64,000 bases of DNA from Paenibacillus_E sp964253085 (GTDB lineage Bacteria; Bacillota; Bacilli; Paenibacillales; NBRC-103111), in the NCBI RefSeq assembly GCF_964253085.1, contig NZ_CAXUQH020000001.1:1550001-1614000 (forward strand), in the 5' to 3' direction. Below the pieces are notes generated by a model that was not told the DNA's origin, did not search any database, and was given only the letters and a program-made list of their open reading frames with translations. This document shows, piece after piece, positions 55,005 through 63,913 of the stretch. Numbering within the stretch: the first letter of the stretch is position 1; every line of letters begins with the position of its first letter. Position numbers and translations under genes: made by a program.

Positions 55005-55064
55005 AACCCTTAATCGAACGGAAAAATGTCCATTTTTCTCAGTGTATCGATTAGGGGTTTTTCT
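55005..55064 (+). terminator. Terminator/attenuator upstream of the CITase gene
   Basis: Outer arms AACCCTTAATCGA and TCGATTAGGGGTT (one G-U pair) enclose an inner hairpin GAAAAATG/CATTTTTC; TTTTTCT follows. It sits ~95 nt before the CITase start, so CITase needs read-through or its own promoter. Confidence 0.7.
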
Positions 55065-55156
55065 GTCTTGAAAAGGAGGTGAGCAGGAATACAGATCTTG
55101 AAAATAACAGCCATTGGAGTCAACAATTGTGCAAATCTTAAAGGAGGAATTCATGA

Positions 55157-58063
55157 ATGTTGTCAACGATCTATAGAAAAGCAGTCGTGTTAGCTGTGAT
55201 CGTCCTTGCAATTGGGATGCTCTTCGTCGTTGTAGCTAATGCCGCAACCAGCGGAATCGTAAAGCGAGTATATACGGACAAAGCACGGTACAACACGGGA
55301 AATACGGTTACAGTCTCGGCAGAACTTACGAATGATACAGGCACTTCCTATAGTAACAATGTTACGATAACGATTTACCAAGGTGAAACCCAAAAGTATA
55401 CGACATCGACTCCAGTATCTCTCGCGAATGGAAGTTCTACAACGGTGAACTTCACATGGACCCCGCCATCAACAAATCATATTGGCTACTTCGTAAAAAT
55501 TACTGCTGGTGGGTCGGCTGGGACAGGTGCTACAGCCATTGATGTGTCCAATGACTGGATAAAGTATCCGCGTTATGGATTCATGAGTGAATTTCCGGTT
55601 GGTGAATCAAGCAGTACAACCGATGCTCGTGTAAAGAAGACGATGCAGGATTATCATACCGTATCGTTCCAATTGTACGACTGGATGTGGCGGCATGAGA
55701 ATATGATCAAACGTACATCAGGCGTTATTGACAGTTCCTGGACGGATTGGAGCGGGAAGTTGACCATTGCATGGCCAACGGTTCAGAATCTGATCTCCTC
55801 CATGCATAATTATAATGCCGCAGCTATGCCTTATACGATGACTTATGCGGCGCTTCAAGATTATTCCACCATCTCTGGCGTTAGCAATCAATGGGGAATG
55901 TTCTATGATGCTGCCCATGCCAATCAGTTGGTTTTTGATTTCGTAGATAACAATCCCAACACCAACTTATGGTTGTTCAATCCGGCAAGCACGAGCTGGC
56001 AGAACCATATTTACGGACAGTATAGAGATATTTTGAACACAGCAGGATTTGACGGCATTCATCTGGATCAAATGGGTCAAAGAAGTGACCCCTACGCGTA
56101 TAATGGGTCAACCATTGATCTGGATAACACGTTCGCTGGATTCGTCAACAATTTAAGAACCAATCTGAATGCAAATTCGTTGTCCAATAAAGTAGTAACC
56201 TTCAATGTAGTGAATGGTGCTGTTGATGGCTGGGCAGCTCCCGATGTCACCAAGAATGCCCAAACTGATTTTGATTACAGTGAAATCTGGGAAGGCTCGG
56301 ATGATTACATCGAACTGAAGGATTATGTCAATTATGCTCGTCAAAATAATGGCGGCAAAGCATTTGTCCTCGCGGCTTACATGAACTATGAGGAGAATCT
56401 CGGTACAAAGTATGAAGCTGAATCTGCTACGTTGAATGGTGTGGCAGCTAACACCAATCATACTGGGTATACTGGAACTGGATTTGTGGATGGCTTTGGA
56501 GATAATGGTGACTATGTGGATTTCGCAATTTCTGCTCCGGAAACAGGCAAATATGCTTTAGTGTTCCGCTATGCTAATGATACGGGTTCCAAATCCACGA
56601 GAAACGTATATGTGGATGGTGTGCTCAACAAGGAGATTGAATTCCTGGATCAAGCGGATTGGAACACATGGGCATTTGATGCCTACAGTGTAGTCCAGCT
56701 GAGTGCCGGCTCCCATACAATTCGACTGAAAAAAGATACGGCAAGTACTGGCTTCATTAACCTGGATAGCTTGACGCTCGGTACATTCGAGGAAAATTCC
56801 GTTCGTTTGACGAATGCAGCGATTGCAGCCAGTGGGGCTTTCCACATTGAGATGGGTGAGGCCGATCAGATGCTAGGACATCCTTACTTTCCCAACTTCA
56901 GCAAGCAAATGAGAAGTACACTGCGGGAAGGCATGAAGGATCACTATAATTTTATCACAGGCTATGAAAACTTATTGTTTGATACTGACGTAGTCAATAA
57001 CGATTCGGGCACTCAGTTCGCTAGCATTACGGGTCAAACCGTAAGTGGGGACGCAGCTTCAGGTACGATATGGCAATTAAATAAGCGCAGCACTAACTAT
57101 GACATTGTGCATCTAATTAACTTAACTAATAATGATACGAAGTGGAGAAATGCGGCTAACGCTCCAACAAACATGTCAAATTTAGCCACAAAGGTTTATA
57201 TTGGCAATGACGAAACGATTTCTAATGTTTACCTAGCATCTCCAGATATTTCGAATGGAACAACCCAAGAACTAACCTTCACCAGCAGCTCTGATACCAA
57301 TGGTAAATATGTTTCTTTCACCGTTCCTTCCCTGAAGTATTGGGATATGATTTATATGAAAAGAACATTTAGTGTGCCAACCAATGATATCTATGAAGCC
57401 GAGACAGCGATTAAATCCAACGTTGCAACGAATACCAACTATACAGGCTACACGGGAACTGGCTTTGTAGATCAATTTGCGAATTCCGGCGATGGCATAT
57501 CTTTTATCGTCAATTCAGCAACAGATGATGATTATGTACTCAGATTCCGCTACGCCAACGGTGGTACTAACGCAAGCAGGGACGTCTATGTCGATGGCAA
57601 ATTTGCTGGAACCGTTCAACTAAAGTCAACCGGAGGATGGGGAACTTGGGGATATGGGGAAATGACAGCACATTTGAAGCCAGGTCATCATAGCATCGTG
57701 TTATGGTACAACAGTACGAATGCCGGAGCGATAAATCTGGATCATCTGGATTTGGATAAAACGTATATTTGGCAATTTGATCGCCAGATTACCACTGTTC
57801 CAGCAGGGTATAGGATCACGTACCGGGTAGGTGCACCGGGTTGGGTTCATTGGGGTGTAAACAACTGGACAAATGTCGTAGATACCGCATTTGTATCTAA
57901 TGGTTCTACCAACGGCAATTTGGACTATGAGATTTCAGTTGGACCCTTTACGACAGGCACTACGGTAAACGCGACTTTCCTTTGGGATGATAATGCCAAT
58001 GGCGTGGCTGAGTACAGCACGGACCGCTGGGAAGGTACGAACTACAATATAACCATCAATTGA
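55157..58063 (+). CDS. Secreted cycloisomaltooligosaccharide glucanotransferase (GH66, CBM35)
   Basis: Converts dextran to cyclic isomalto-oligosaccharides by intramolecular transglycosylation, outside the cell. 968 aa, the usual CITase size. Signal peptide 1-29; Ig-like domain; GH66 barrel with QLYDWMWRH, nucleophile Asp304 in GIHLDQMG and acid/base Glu376 in YSEIW. A CBM35 (about 418-545) is inserted in the catalytic domain, the feature that separates CITases from dextranases. A second CBM35 spans 744-867, and a Trp-rich C-terminal domain (870-968, PGWVHWGVNNW) may be another sugar-binding module. AAAGGAGG lies ~10 bases upstream of the ATG. Confidence 0.9.
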   Translation: MLSTIYRKAVVLAVIVLAIGMLFVVVANAATSGIVKRVYTDKARYNTGNTVTVSAELTNDTGTSYSNNVTITIYQGETQKYTTSTPVSLANGSSTTVNFTWTPPSTNHIGYFVKITAGGSAGTGATAIDVSNDWIKYPRYGFMSEFPVGESSSTTDARVKKTMQDYHTVSFQLYDWMWRHENMIKRTSGVIDSSWTDWSGKLTIAWPTVQNLISSMHNYNAAAMPYTMTYAALQDYSTISGVSNQWGMFYDAAHANQLVFDFVDNNPNTNLWLFNPASTSWQNHIYGQYRDILNTAGFDGIHLDQMGQRSDPYAYNGSTIDLDNTFAGFVNNLRTNLNANSLSNKVVTFNVVNGAVDGWAAPDVTKNAQTDFDYSEIWEGSDDYIELKDYVNYARQNNGGKAFVLAAYMNYEENLGTKYEAESATLNGVAANTNHTGYTGTGFVDGFGDNGDYVDFAISAPETGKYALVFRYANDTGSKSTRNVYVDGVLNKEIEFLDQADWNTWAFDAYSVVQLSAGSHTIRLKKDTASTGFINLDSLTLGTFEENSVRLTNAAIAASGAFHIEMGEADQMLGHPYFPNFSKQMRSTLREGMKDHYNFITGYENLLFDTDVVNNDSGTQFASITGQTVSGDAASGTIWQLNKRSTNYDIVHLINLTNNDTKWRNAANAPTNMSNLATKVYIGNDETISNVYLASPDISNGTTQELTFTSSSDTNGKYVSFTVPSLKYWDMIYMKRTFSVPTNDIYEAETAIKSNVATNTNYTGYTGTGFVDQFANSGDGISFIVNSATDDDYVLRFRYANGGTNASRDVYVDGKFAGTVQLKSTGGWGTWGYGEMTAHLKPGHHSIVLWYNSTNAGAINLDHLDLDKTYIWQFDRQITTVPAGYRITYRVGAPGWVHWGVNNWTNVVDTAFVSNGSTNGNLDYEISVGPFTTGTTVNATFLWDDNANGVAEYSTDRWEGTNYNITIN

Positions 58064-58086
58064 AAATAGTAATAGGAGGTTTAACC

Positions 58087-60846
58087 ATGGTCCTTATGCG
58101 CACTTATAAATCTAAGCTGGCACTATTTCTTGCGTTCGTGTTAATACTAAGTTTATTGCTTATTTCAGTGCCAGCCTTTGCCCTGACCTCTCCCACTTCA
58201 CAGTCCATTACGAGCCTATATATGTCCAACTGGACGAATGCCATGAATATTTGGATGGCTAGCAAGTTGTCTCAGAATGACACGGGCACGTTCGGACCAA
58301 GGATTGGCGAGATGCGGATCAGCGATGATTATACGACGAATCAAATCGTTGATTACTCAAGCTTTTTCCGAAATGAAACCAGCTCGACCAAATATGATCA
58401 GCCGCATAATTTCAATTCTGAAGCTTATTACGATAACAACGGGATTTTACGTACCAAATATTTGGATTATAGCGGGACGAACATGCCGATTACGGTAACG
58501 AAGGATTTTGCTATGGTGCCAAATGATAATTTCACGGTTGCGACCTTTACGTTTACGAATCCAACAGGCTCTGCCATTGATTACAACATGCTGGAACAAA
58601 TTCATGTCAACAATAAAACCAAGGGAGGCACGAATCAAACAAATACGGGCTCCTACGATGCAGCGAGGAATACCTTATTCGTCAACATGAGCAATTCGGG
58701 ACAGTATTATGTCGCCCTTGGCGCTTATCAAACAATGGATGGTTATCAGGTAGCTGACGATACGCAGTCCTCGCTAGCTGCCTCCGATGTTGCGGCATGG
58801 TACACCTTCGACAACAACGGAACCGTTAAGAACAATGCCAGCAAGACAGCTGTAGACATCAGTGTAGCGTTTCAGGATCGATTTACGATTCCGGCAAACA
58901 GCTCAGTCACGCGTTCTTTTGTAGCAACAGTGCGCAATTCACTTGCGAATGCACAAAGCTCAATTGATACTGCGCGAGCACAAACAGCCTCCTATTGGTT
59001 TACCCAAACCGGAACGGCTTACACAAATTGGTTAACAGGAACCGGTAAGCAAACCGTCAACTTCACGGATACCGGTATCAACGATACGTATAAGCGCGGT
59101 TTAATTACAATCAAAAATTCGATTCAACCAACTTCAGGAGCCATGCCGGCAGCAACGAATCCGATCGCTTATGGGTATAAGGTTTGGGCAAGGGATTCAG
59201 CTGTGACCGCGATGGCGCTCGATCAAGCAGGCTTTACCGATGAAGCGGAGAAATATTGGTATTGGCTGCAGGATCGCCAGCTATCTGACGGCAGCTTTAA
59301 GACCACGTTCGATTTATGGACTAATAATTATGTTTCTTTTGTCGAGCCTGAGCATGATTCCATCGGCATTTTCTTAATAGGCGCTTACCTGCATTACGTA
59401 AAGACGGGAAATACGACCTTCCTCAACAACATTTGGACCAAATATAAAAAATCCGCTGATTTCATTTGGTCGAATTTAGGGTCTGACCCGTATCAATTCG
59501 GCGTGCCGGATAATAGTATTTGGGAGGAGAATGTGGAGTACAACGCCTTCACACAAGCGGTCTATGTAGCTGGTTTGGATGCGGCACAGTACATGGCGAG
59601 GGCGAAGAGCTTGAACAGCTTAGCCGACGATTATAATGGAGCAGCCAGTAAAATTCGTTCCAGTATTCAAAGAGAAGATACGTGGAATCCCAAAGGTTTG
59701 TGGAATGTCGTGAATAACTATTACAATCGGGCCGTAACAACCTCCGGAGGCGCCAATACGTTGGTAGATGCATCATCAGCGGCGCTGATGGCTTATGGGG
59801 TAGTTGACGCCAATTCTTCACGGGCAAGCAGCCATATTAACAAAATAAAAACGAATCTGCAGCATGATAACTATGGCATAGCCCGTTATGATGGGGATAC
59901 CTTCTACTACACCGCATCGTTCAGTCCTGCAGGTAATGAAGCGCAAAGCGATGAGCCATCATGGCCGCAGATGAGTCTCTATATGGCGCTTTATCATCTG
60001 GATCGTGGAGAAACAGCGAACGCTCTTAATTATTTACAATGGGTCGTATCCCGAACGGCGGTCGGCTATATGTCAGCGGGAGAAGCTGTTTCACGGATTA
60101 CACTCAAGCCGCTGCCGAGTACATCCGTTGAGCCAGTAACGGCGGCTTGGTTTGTCCTTGCGGCCCTGCAGTATGAGGGAAAAGCGGATATTCGGATTAC
60201 ACCTCCGCAATCAAATAGCGGAGCTTACAAAGCTATCACAGTTACGACTACTGTAGCGAACGATCTGTCTCAATGGAGTAATGTTCCTTACTATATCGAT
60301 AAGGTTTCAGACAGTTCCTCAAGTTCAGCAGATACCGACATTAAGAAGGTTTATGTTAGTAACGATGCTAATAATCTATACGTCCGTATCAAAAATAATA
60401 GCGGTACCTTATCAGGCTTCAATACCACTCCGCGATTTGGAATGATGGTATACGCTGAGGACTTTAAGCACAGTGCAGCCTCGAGCAAATCAACAGGCAT
60501 GTATGGAGGAACCTTGGATCGACCTTTCCAATATTTAGTTGGTCGTTGGAGTGATGGAACGAATCTTTCTAAATTTAATGTTCAAAGCGGAAACTGGACA
60601 TTTACCAACCATATTACAGGAGTTACCATTCCTCAGTGGGACACAACTACAGGCGAGATGGAGATGGTCATTCCACTTAGCCAGTTGGCCAGCTCTGCGG
60701 TGGCTATAGGGGACTTTTCTAATTTAAACATTGTCCTAATACGTCAAAATCCAAGCACGCTAGCTTGGACGGAGGACGACAGAATTGCTCTGAATTATCG
60801 GATTATGACGACAGGTGAAGCTTGGTACTACGGCAACGTCGAGTAA
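58087..60846 (+). CDS. Secreted GH15 glucoamylase/glucodextranase-type enzyme
   Basis: Exo-acting inverting hydrolase that releases glucose from alpha-glucans; beside CITase, alpha-1,6 (dextran) specificity is likely. 919 aa from ATG 58087 (AGGAGG seven bases upstream; an in-frame ATG at 58060 overlaps the CITase stop). Signal peptide 1-32; N-terminal beta-sandwich 35-310 as in bacterial GH15; (alpha/alpha)6 barrel 330-690 with YKVWARDSA, acid Glu near 480 (SIWEENVEY) and base Glu666 (SAGEAVSR); a C-terminal CBM9-like domain 715-919. Last gene of the operon. Confidence 0.88.
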   Translation: MVLMRTYKSKLALFLAFVLILSLLLISVPAFALTSPTSQSITSLYMSNWTNAMNIWMASKLSQNDTGTFGPRIGEMRISDDYTTNQIVDYSSFFRNETSSTKYDQPHNFNSEAYYDNNGILRTKYLDYSGTNMPITVTKDFAMVPNDNFTVATFTFTNPTGSAIDYNMLEQIHVNNKTKGGTNQTNTGSYDAARNTLFVNMSNSGQYYVALGAYQTMDGYQVADDTQSSLAASDVAAWYTFDNNGTVKNNASKTAVDISVAFQDRFTIPANSSVTRSFVATVRNSLANAQSSIDTARAQTASYWFTQTGTAYTNWLTGTGKQTVNFTDTGINDTYKRGLITIKNSIQPTSGAMPAATNPIAYGYKVWARDSAVTAMALDQAGFTDEAEKYWYWLQDRQLSDGSFKTTFDLWTNNYVSFVEPEHDSIGIFLIGAYLHYVKTGNTTFLNNIWTKYKKSADFIWSNLGSDPYQFGVPDNSIWEENVEYNAFTQAVYVAGLDAAQYMARAKSLNSLADDYNGAASKIRSSIQREDTWNPKGLWNVVNNYYNRAVTTSGGANTLVDASSAALMAYGVVDANSSRASSHINKIKTNLQHDNYGIARYDGDTFYYTASFSPAGNEAQSDEPSWPQMSLYMALYHLDRGETANALNYLQWVVSRTAVGYMSAGEAVSRITLKPLPSTSVEPVTAAWFVLAALQYEGKADIRITPPQSNSGAYKAITVTTTVANDLSQWSNVPYYIDKVSDSSSSSADTDIKKVYVSNDANNLYVRIKNNSGTLSGFNTTPRFGMMVYAEDFKHSAASSKSTGMYGGTLDRPFQYLVGRWSDGTNLSKFNVQSGNWTFTNHITGVTIPQWDTTTGEMEMVIPLSQLASSAVAIGDFSNLNIVLIRQNPSTLAWTEDDRIALNYRIMTTGEAWYYGNVE

Positions 60847-60855
60847 AATATGAAT

Positions 60856-60898
60856 AACAAGAACCCCCTAGCTTAGGCTAGGGGGTTCTTGTTCCTAT
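60856..60898. terminator. Strong bidirectional terminator
   Basis: Arms AACAAGAACCCCCTAGC and GCTAGGGGGTTCTTGTT, nearly perfect over 17 bp, between convergent genes. Confidence 0.9.
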
Positions 60899-60903
60899 TA
60901 TCT

Positions 60904-63285
60904 TTACTTATGGATCCAAATTAATCCAGCAGAATTATCCTTCGCCTCACCCACAACTCGGAACTTTAATCCAAAGTTCGGGACTAAGCGTCCGGCATCT
61001 GGAATCAATGTATTCATGTAGCTGTTGGCATCGGAGAATTCCTCAACCCCTTGCAGGGATTTATACGTATATTCGCCTCTCGTTGGGTTGTTGATGTACC
61101 AGGCTGGTGTTTTGTCTAACGAGAAAGCAGCGTCTGCTACTTGATAACGCGTCGTTTGCGCGACAGAATCCTGTCCATCCTTCTTGAAAATCATCGCATC
61201 AGCATGAGAATCTACCACGCCAAGGAAGCCTTCTCCAGGGTGAATACCGGTCCAATTGTCCAAATAACTATCATCTGCATACCAAACAACAAGGCCGGTA
61301 TTGTACTTGACACCACGGCTAAAAGCTAGTGCTTTATCAGATCCCGCGTAGTTTCTCCACTCCAGATAGTAATAGTGCTTCTTAAATTCAATTCCGTTCG
61401 AGACAACGAAGCCGTCTAAAGTAAATTGGGATGCACCTTCGGCATCGTCGGAGAATACGACTTGACCATTGACGGTTAACTTCGCATTATCCATAGCAAA
61501 ACCATTCAATGCTAGCCCGCCATCCGTGACGTAGTCGAAGTGGAGGGTTACTTTTTTACCAGCAAAATGGCTTAAATCATAGGACTTGTCTACCCAAGCT
61601 CCGTTCGTGGTTTCTGCACGCGCGTCGCCATTCGTGTCATTGTCACCAATGATATCGAGGATTACTTGCTCGTTGTAAGTCGAGGCTGTAACCGTTAAGT
61701 AATCATACTCAAACTCGACCTCATAGAGCGTTTTAAAATCAAATGTAGCCGTCTGTGCTTGGGATAAATCAAACTCAGGCGTGGAGAGCGTTGTATGAAG
61801 GTTATCGCCCTTCGTGCTGTAATAATATTTAGTCCCGAACGCTGGTTGGATGCCTGCCACTGCTTTATCCGGTAAAGTCACTTTGACGATACCTGGATTG
61901 TTGGACTTCGTTACACTCTGATCAATGATGGCGGACTTACCTAATTTCGTAATGTCGGAGGAGTCAATTTCAGTCACATTGGCCCAGTTGCCACCCATGG
62001 TTTTCTGGAAAAACTCTTTATTTTGAGGTGAAAAAGAGCTAGGCGTTGTGCCCGCAATGTTGCCGTTCCAACTACCACCGCTCATGATGGACCAAGAGGC
62101 AATCGGCTCACCTTGCCCGGAATACTGGGTATCATATTCATCCGGTAGTCCTAAGTCATGACCGTACTCATGAGCAAATACGCCCACAGCACCATCCTCA
62201 GGCTGGATTGTATAATCATAAGCAGCCATTCGGCCACCCCAATAGTCAACCCCCGCAGTTGTTCCCGGGATCGCATACACACTACTTAGCGTCCAACGAT
62301 GAGACCAAATGGCATTATCGCCTAATTGACCGCCGCCAGCTTCTTGGCCCGTACCCGCATGAATAATCATCAGATGATCGACTAGACCATCGGGTTCATT
62401 CTGATCGCCATCGCCATCCAAATCATATAAATCGAACTTATCATAATCAGCAAGATTAAGGCCGGTTGCAACTGCAGCGTTCAGTGCATCCTTCACCAGA
62501 TCCCGAGGCCCTTTGGGGGCGAGGTTATCATGACCTCCTGCAGGGTTGTCATCACCGTATTCCACGGCTTTTCCTGGAACGGTTAACCAATCTGAGACAT
62601 AGCCGTCCACCGTATAACTGCCACCGGATTGCTCTTCGTAGTATTGTTTGAAGGTTTTGATCTTAGAACCATCGAATAAGGTGAAATCCTTATTGCCAAA
62701 CATGAGCTTTTGATAATGATCACGGTTAAAATCTTTTGCATACATGAAACCTGGTTCTTGTTTGACATTGTTATGTTTAAAGTCCGAGAATTCGGTCAAA
62801 AGAACAAGGACTTTATCCTCACGAACAGGACCATTGTAGGAATCTTGTTTGGCGGATGGAATAGGGATGCCACCCGGGAGACCATTCTTCAAATCCAGAT
62901 GGCCTTTGTTTAACTGTGATAAAAGCTTATCTTTTTGCTTCGCAATGAACTCCTTCGATCTTCTGTCGATCTCATTATTTTGCTTGTCCATTTTGGTTGT
63001 TGGAGCCAGTTTATTGTTCTTTGCAGCAACATACGATTTGACAGCTTTACTGATTTGTTCAGGCGTAGCGCTTTTACTTAACAGACCTCGGTCCATTAAG
63101 CCTTTGGCCAGTCGGTCATCATCAACGATATTGAAATCGACCGGTGGTGCTTCAAGTGCCTCAACGTGGTCAGTTTCTGCTGCGAATGCAGATGTTGCTG
63201 TTGTGAAAGCGGCTGTTGAGAAAAGTCCTGCGGTTAAACTTGTTGCTAGTAAAACTCTAGTCATCTTCGAGGTGTAGTTCTTCAA
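60904..63285 (-). CDS. Immune inhibitor A-type M6 metalloprotease
   Basis: Secreted zinc metalloprotease of the InhA family, 793 aa. The start is TTG, with GGAGG seven bases upstream. Signal peptide 1-35 (TSAFAAE); propeptide with a Lys-rich helical stretch to ~130; catalytic domain with HEYGHDLGLPDEYD near residue 370, downstream Met in WSIMSGGSW (Met-turn); calcium-loop-like DLDGDGDQNEPDG near 290; C-terminal beta domains. Such enzymes degrade host antimicrobial peptides and matrix in insect pathogens but are also general scavenging proteases. Monocistronic. Confidence 0.93.
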   Translation of the reverse strand: MKNYTSKMTRVLLATSLTAGLFSTAAFTTATSAFAAETDHVEALEAPPVDFNIVDDDRLAKGLMDRGLLSKSATPEQISKAVKSYVAAKNNKLAPTTKMDKQNNEIDRRSKEFIAKQKDKLLSQLNKGHLDLKNGLPGGIPIPSAKQDSYNGPVREDKVLVLLTEFSDFKHNNVKQEPGFMYAKDFNRDHYQKLMFGNKDFTLFDGSKIKTFKQYYEEQSGGSYTVDGYVSDWLTVPGKAVEYGDDNPAGGHDNLAPKGPRDLVKDALNAAVATGLNLADYDKFDLYDLDGDGDQNEPDGLVDHLMIIHAGTGQEAGGGQLGDNAIWSHRWTLSSVYAIPGTTAGVDYWGGRMAAYDYTIQPEDGAVGVFAHEYGHDLGLPDEYDTQYSGQGEPIASWSIMSGGSWNGNIAGTTPSSFSPQNKEFFQKTMGGNWANVTEIDSSDITKLGKSAIIDQSVTKSNNPGIVKVTLPDKAVAGIQPAFGTKYYYSTKGDNLHTTLSTPEFDLSQAQTATFDFKTLYEVEFEYDYLTVTASTYNEQVILDIIGDNDTNGDARAETTNGAWVDKSYDLSHFAGKKVTLHFDYVTDGGLALNGFAMDNAKLTVNGQVVFSDDAEGASQFTLDGFVVSNGIEFKKHYYYLEWRNYAGSDKALAFSRGVKYNTGLVVWYADDSYLDNWTGIHPGEGFLGVVDSHADAMIFKKDGQDSVAQTTRYQVADAAFSLDKTPAWYINNPTRGEYTYKSLQGVEEFSDANSYMNTLIPDAGRLVPNFGLKFRVVGEAKDNSAGLIWIHK

Positions 63286-63336
63286 TAGGAGACCTCCTGC
63301 AAAATAGAGTATGAAACTGAAACTAATCTATGTATT

Positions 63337-63383
63337 TGACCTATGGTCATTTCAATTAAATACTAGATTCGACTAGTCTAGTA
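63337..63383. promoter_or_regulatory. Two palindromes in the M6 protease promoter region
   Basis: TGACCTATGGTCA (63337-63349, perfect 5-bp arms) and ACTAGA-N9-TCTAGT (63362-63382), 52 and 77 nt upstream of the TTG start. Minus-strand TTGAAA overlaps the first. Both look like dimer-binding sites for regulators. Confidence 0.45.
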
Positions 63384-63540
63384 AGTGCTTATGGTCCTGC
63401 TCACATGGACCTACCCATATATTTCCTTATTCGACATGGACGCTCTGATTTTGTCGTTTGATAGAATCGAGGAGTACAAAAAAAGGAAACGCGGGCTTCC
63501 TCTCGAAATTGTATGGCGATGCGCAAGTGGAGGATTGAGG

Positions 63541-63875
63541 CCGCCGCGCAGCGCGAAAAGGGCACTTTAACGCCCTTTTTGGGCGTTAAAGCTAGGCTGC
63601 GCCAGCGTGTTGAAGAAATAAGGCCCATTTCGGGCCTTATAGTGCTCCCGCGTCCGCCGCGCGGGGAGTAAAGGACACTTTAACGCCCTTTTTGGGCGTT
63701 AAAGCTAGGCCGCGCCAGCGTGTTGGAGAAATAAGGCCCGTTTCGGGCCTTAAAGTGCTCCCGGGGCCGCCGCGCAGCGCGAAAAGGGCACTTTAACGCC
63801 CTTTTTGGGCGTTAAAGCTAGAGCCGCGCCGGCGCGCAGGAGAAATAAGGCCCGTTTCGGGCCTTAAAGTGCTCC
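63541..63875. repeat. Three tandem copies of a GC-rich structured repeat
   Basis: Cores at 63561-63649, 63673-63762 and 63787-63875, period 112-114 bp. Each holds two strong hairpins: arms CTTTAACGCCC and GGGCGTTAAAG around five T, and arms AAGGCCC and GGGCCTT. The ends GCACTTTAA and TTAAAGTGC can also pair, giving a cloverleaf-like fold. GCCGCGCAGCGCG-type linkers separate copies. The 63286-63540 part holds the protease promoter; the rest up to 63913 is this array. Confidence 0.85.
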
Positions 63876-63913
63876 GTTTAATATTCCACTTTTCCATAAA
63901 AGGAGGGGTTCCC

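Noticed and set aside
63385..63570. Plus-strand 61-codon frame between the protease and the repeat array
   Set aside because: It has no ribosome site and runs into the structured repeat; no protein-like features.
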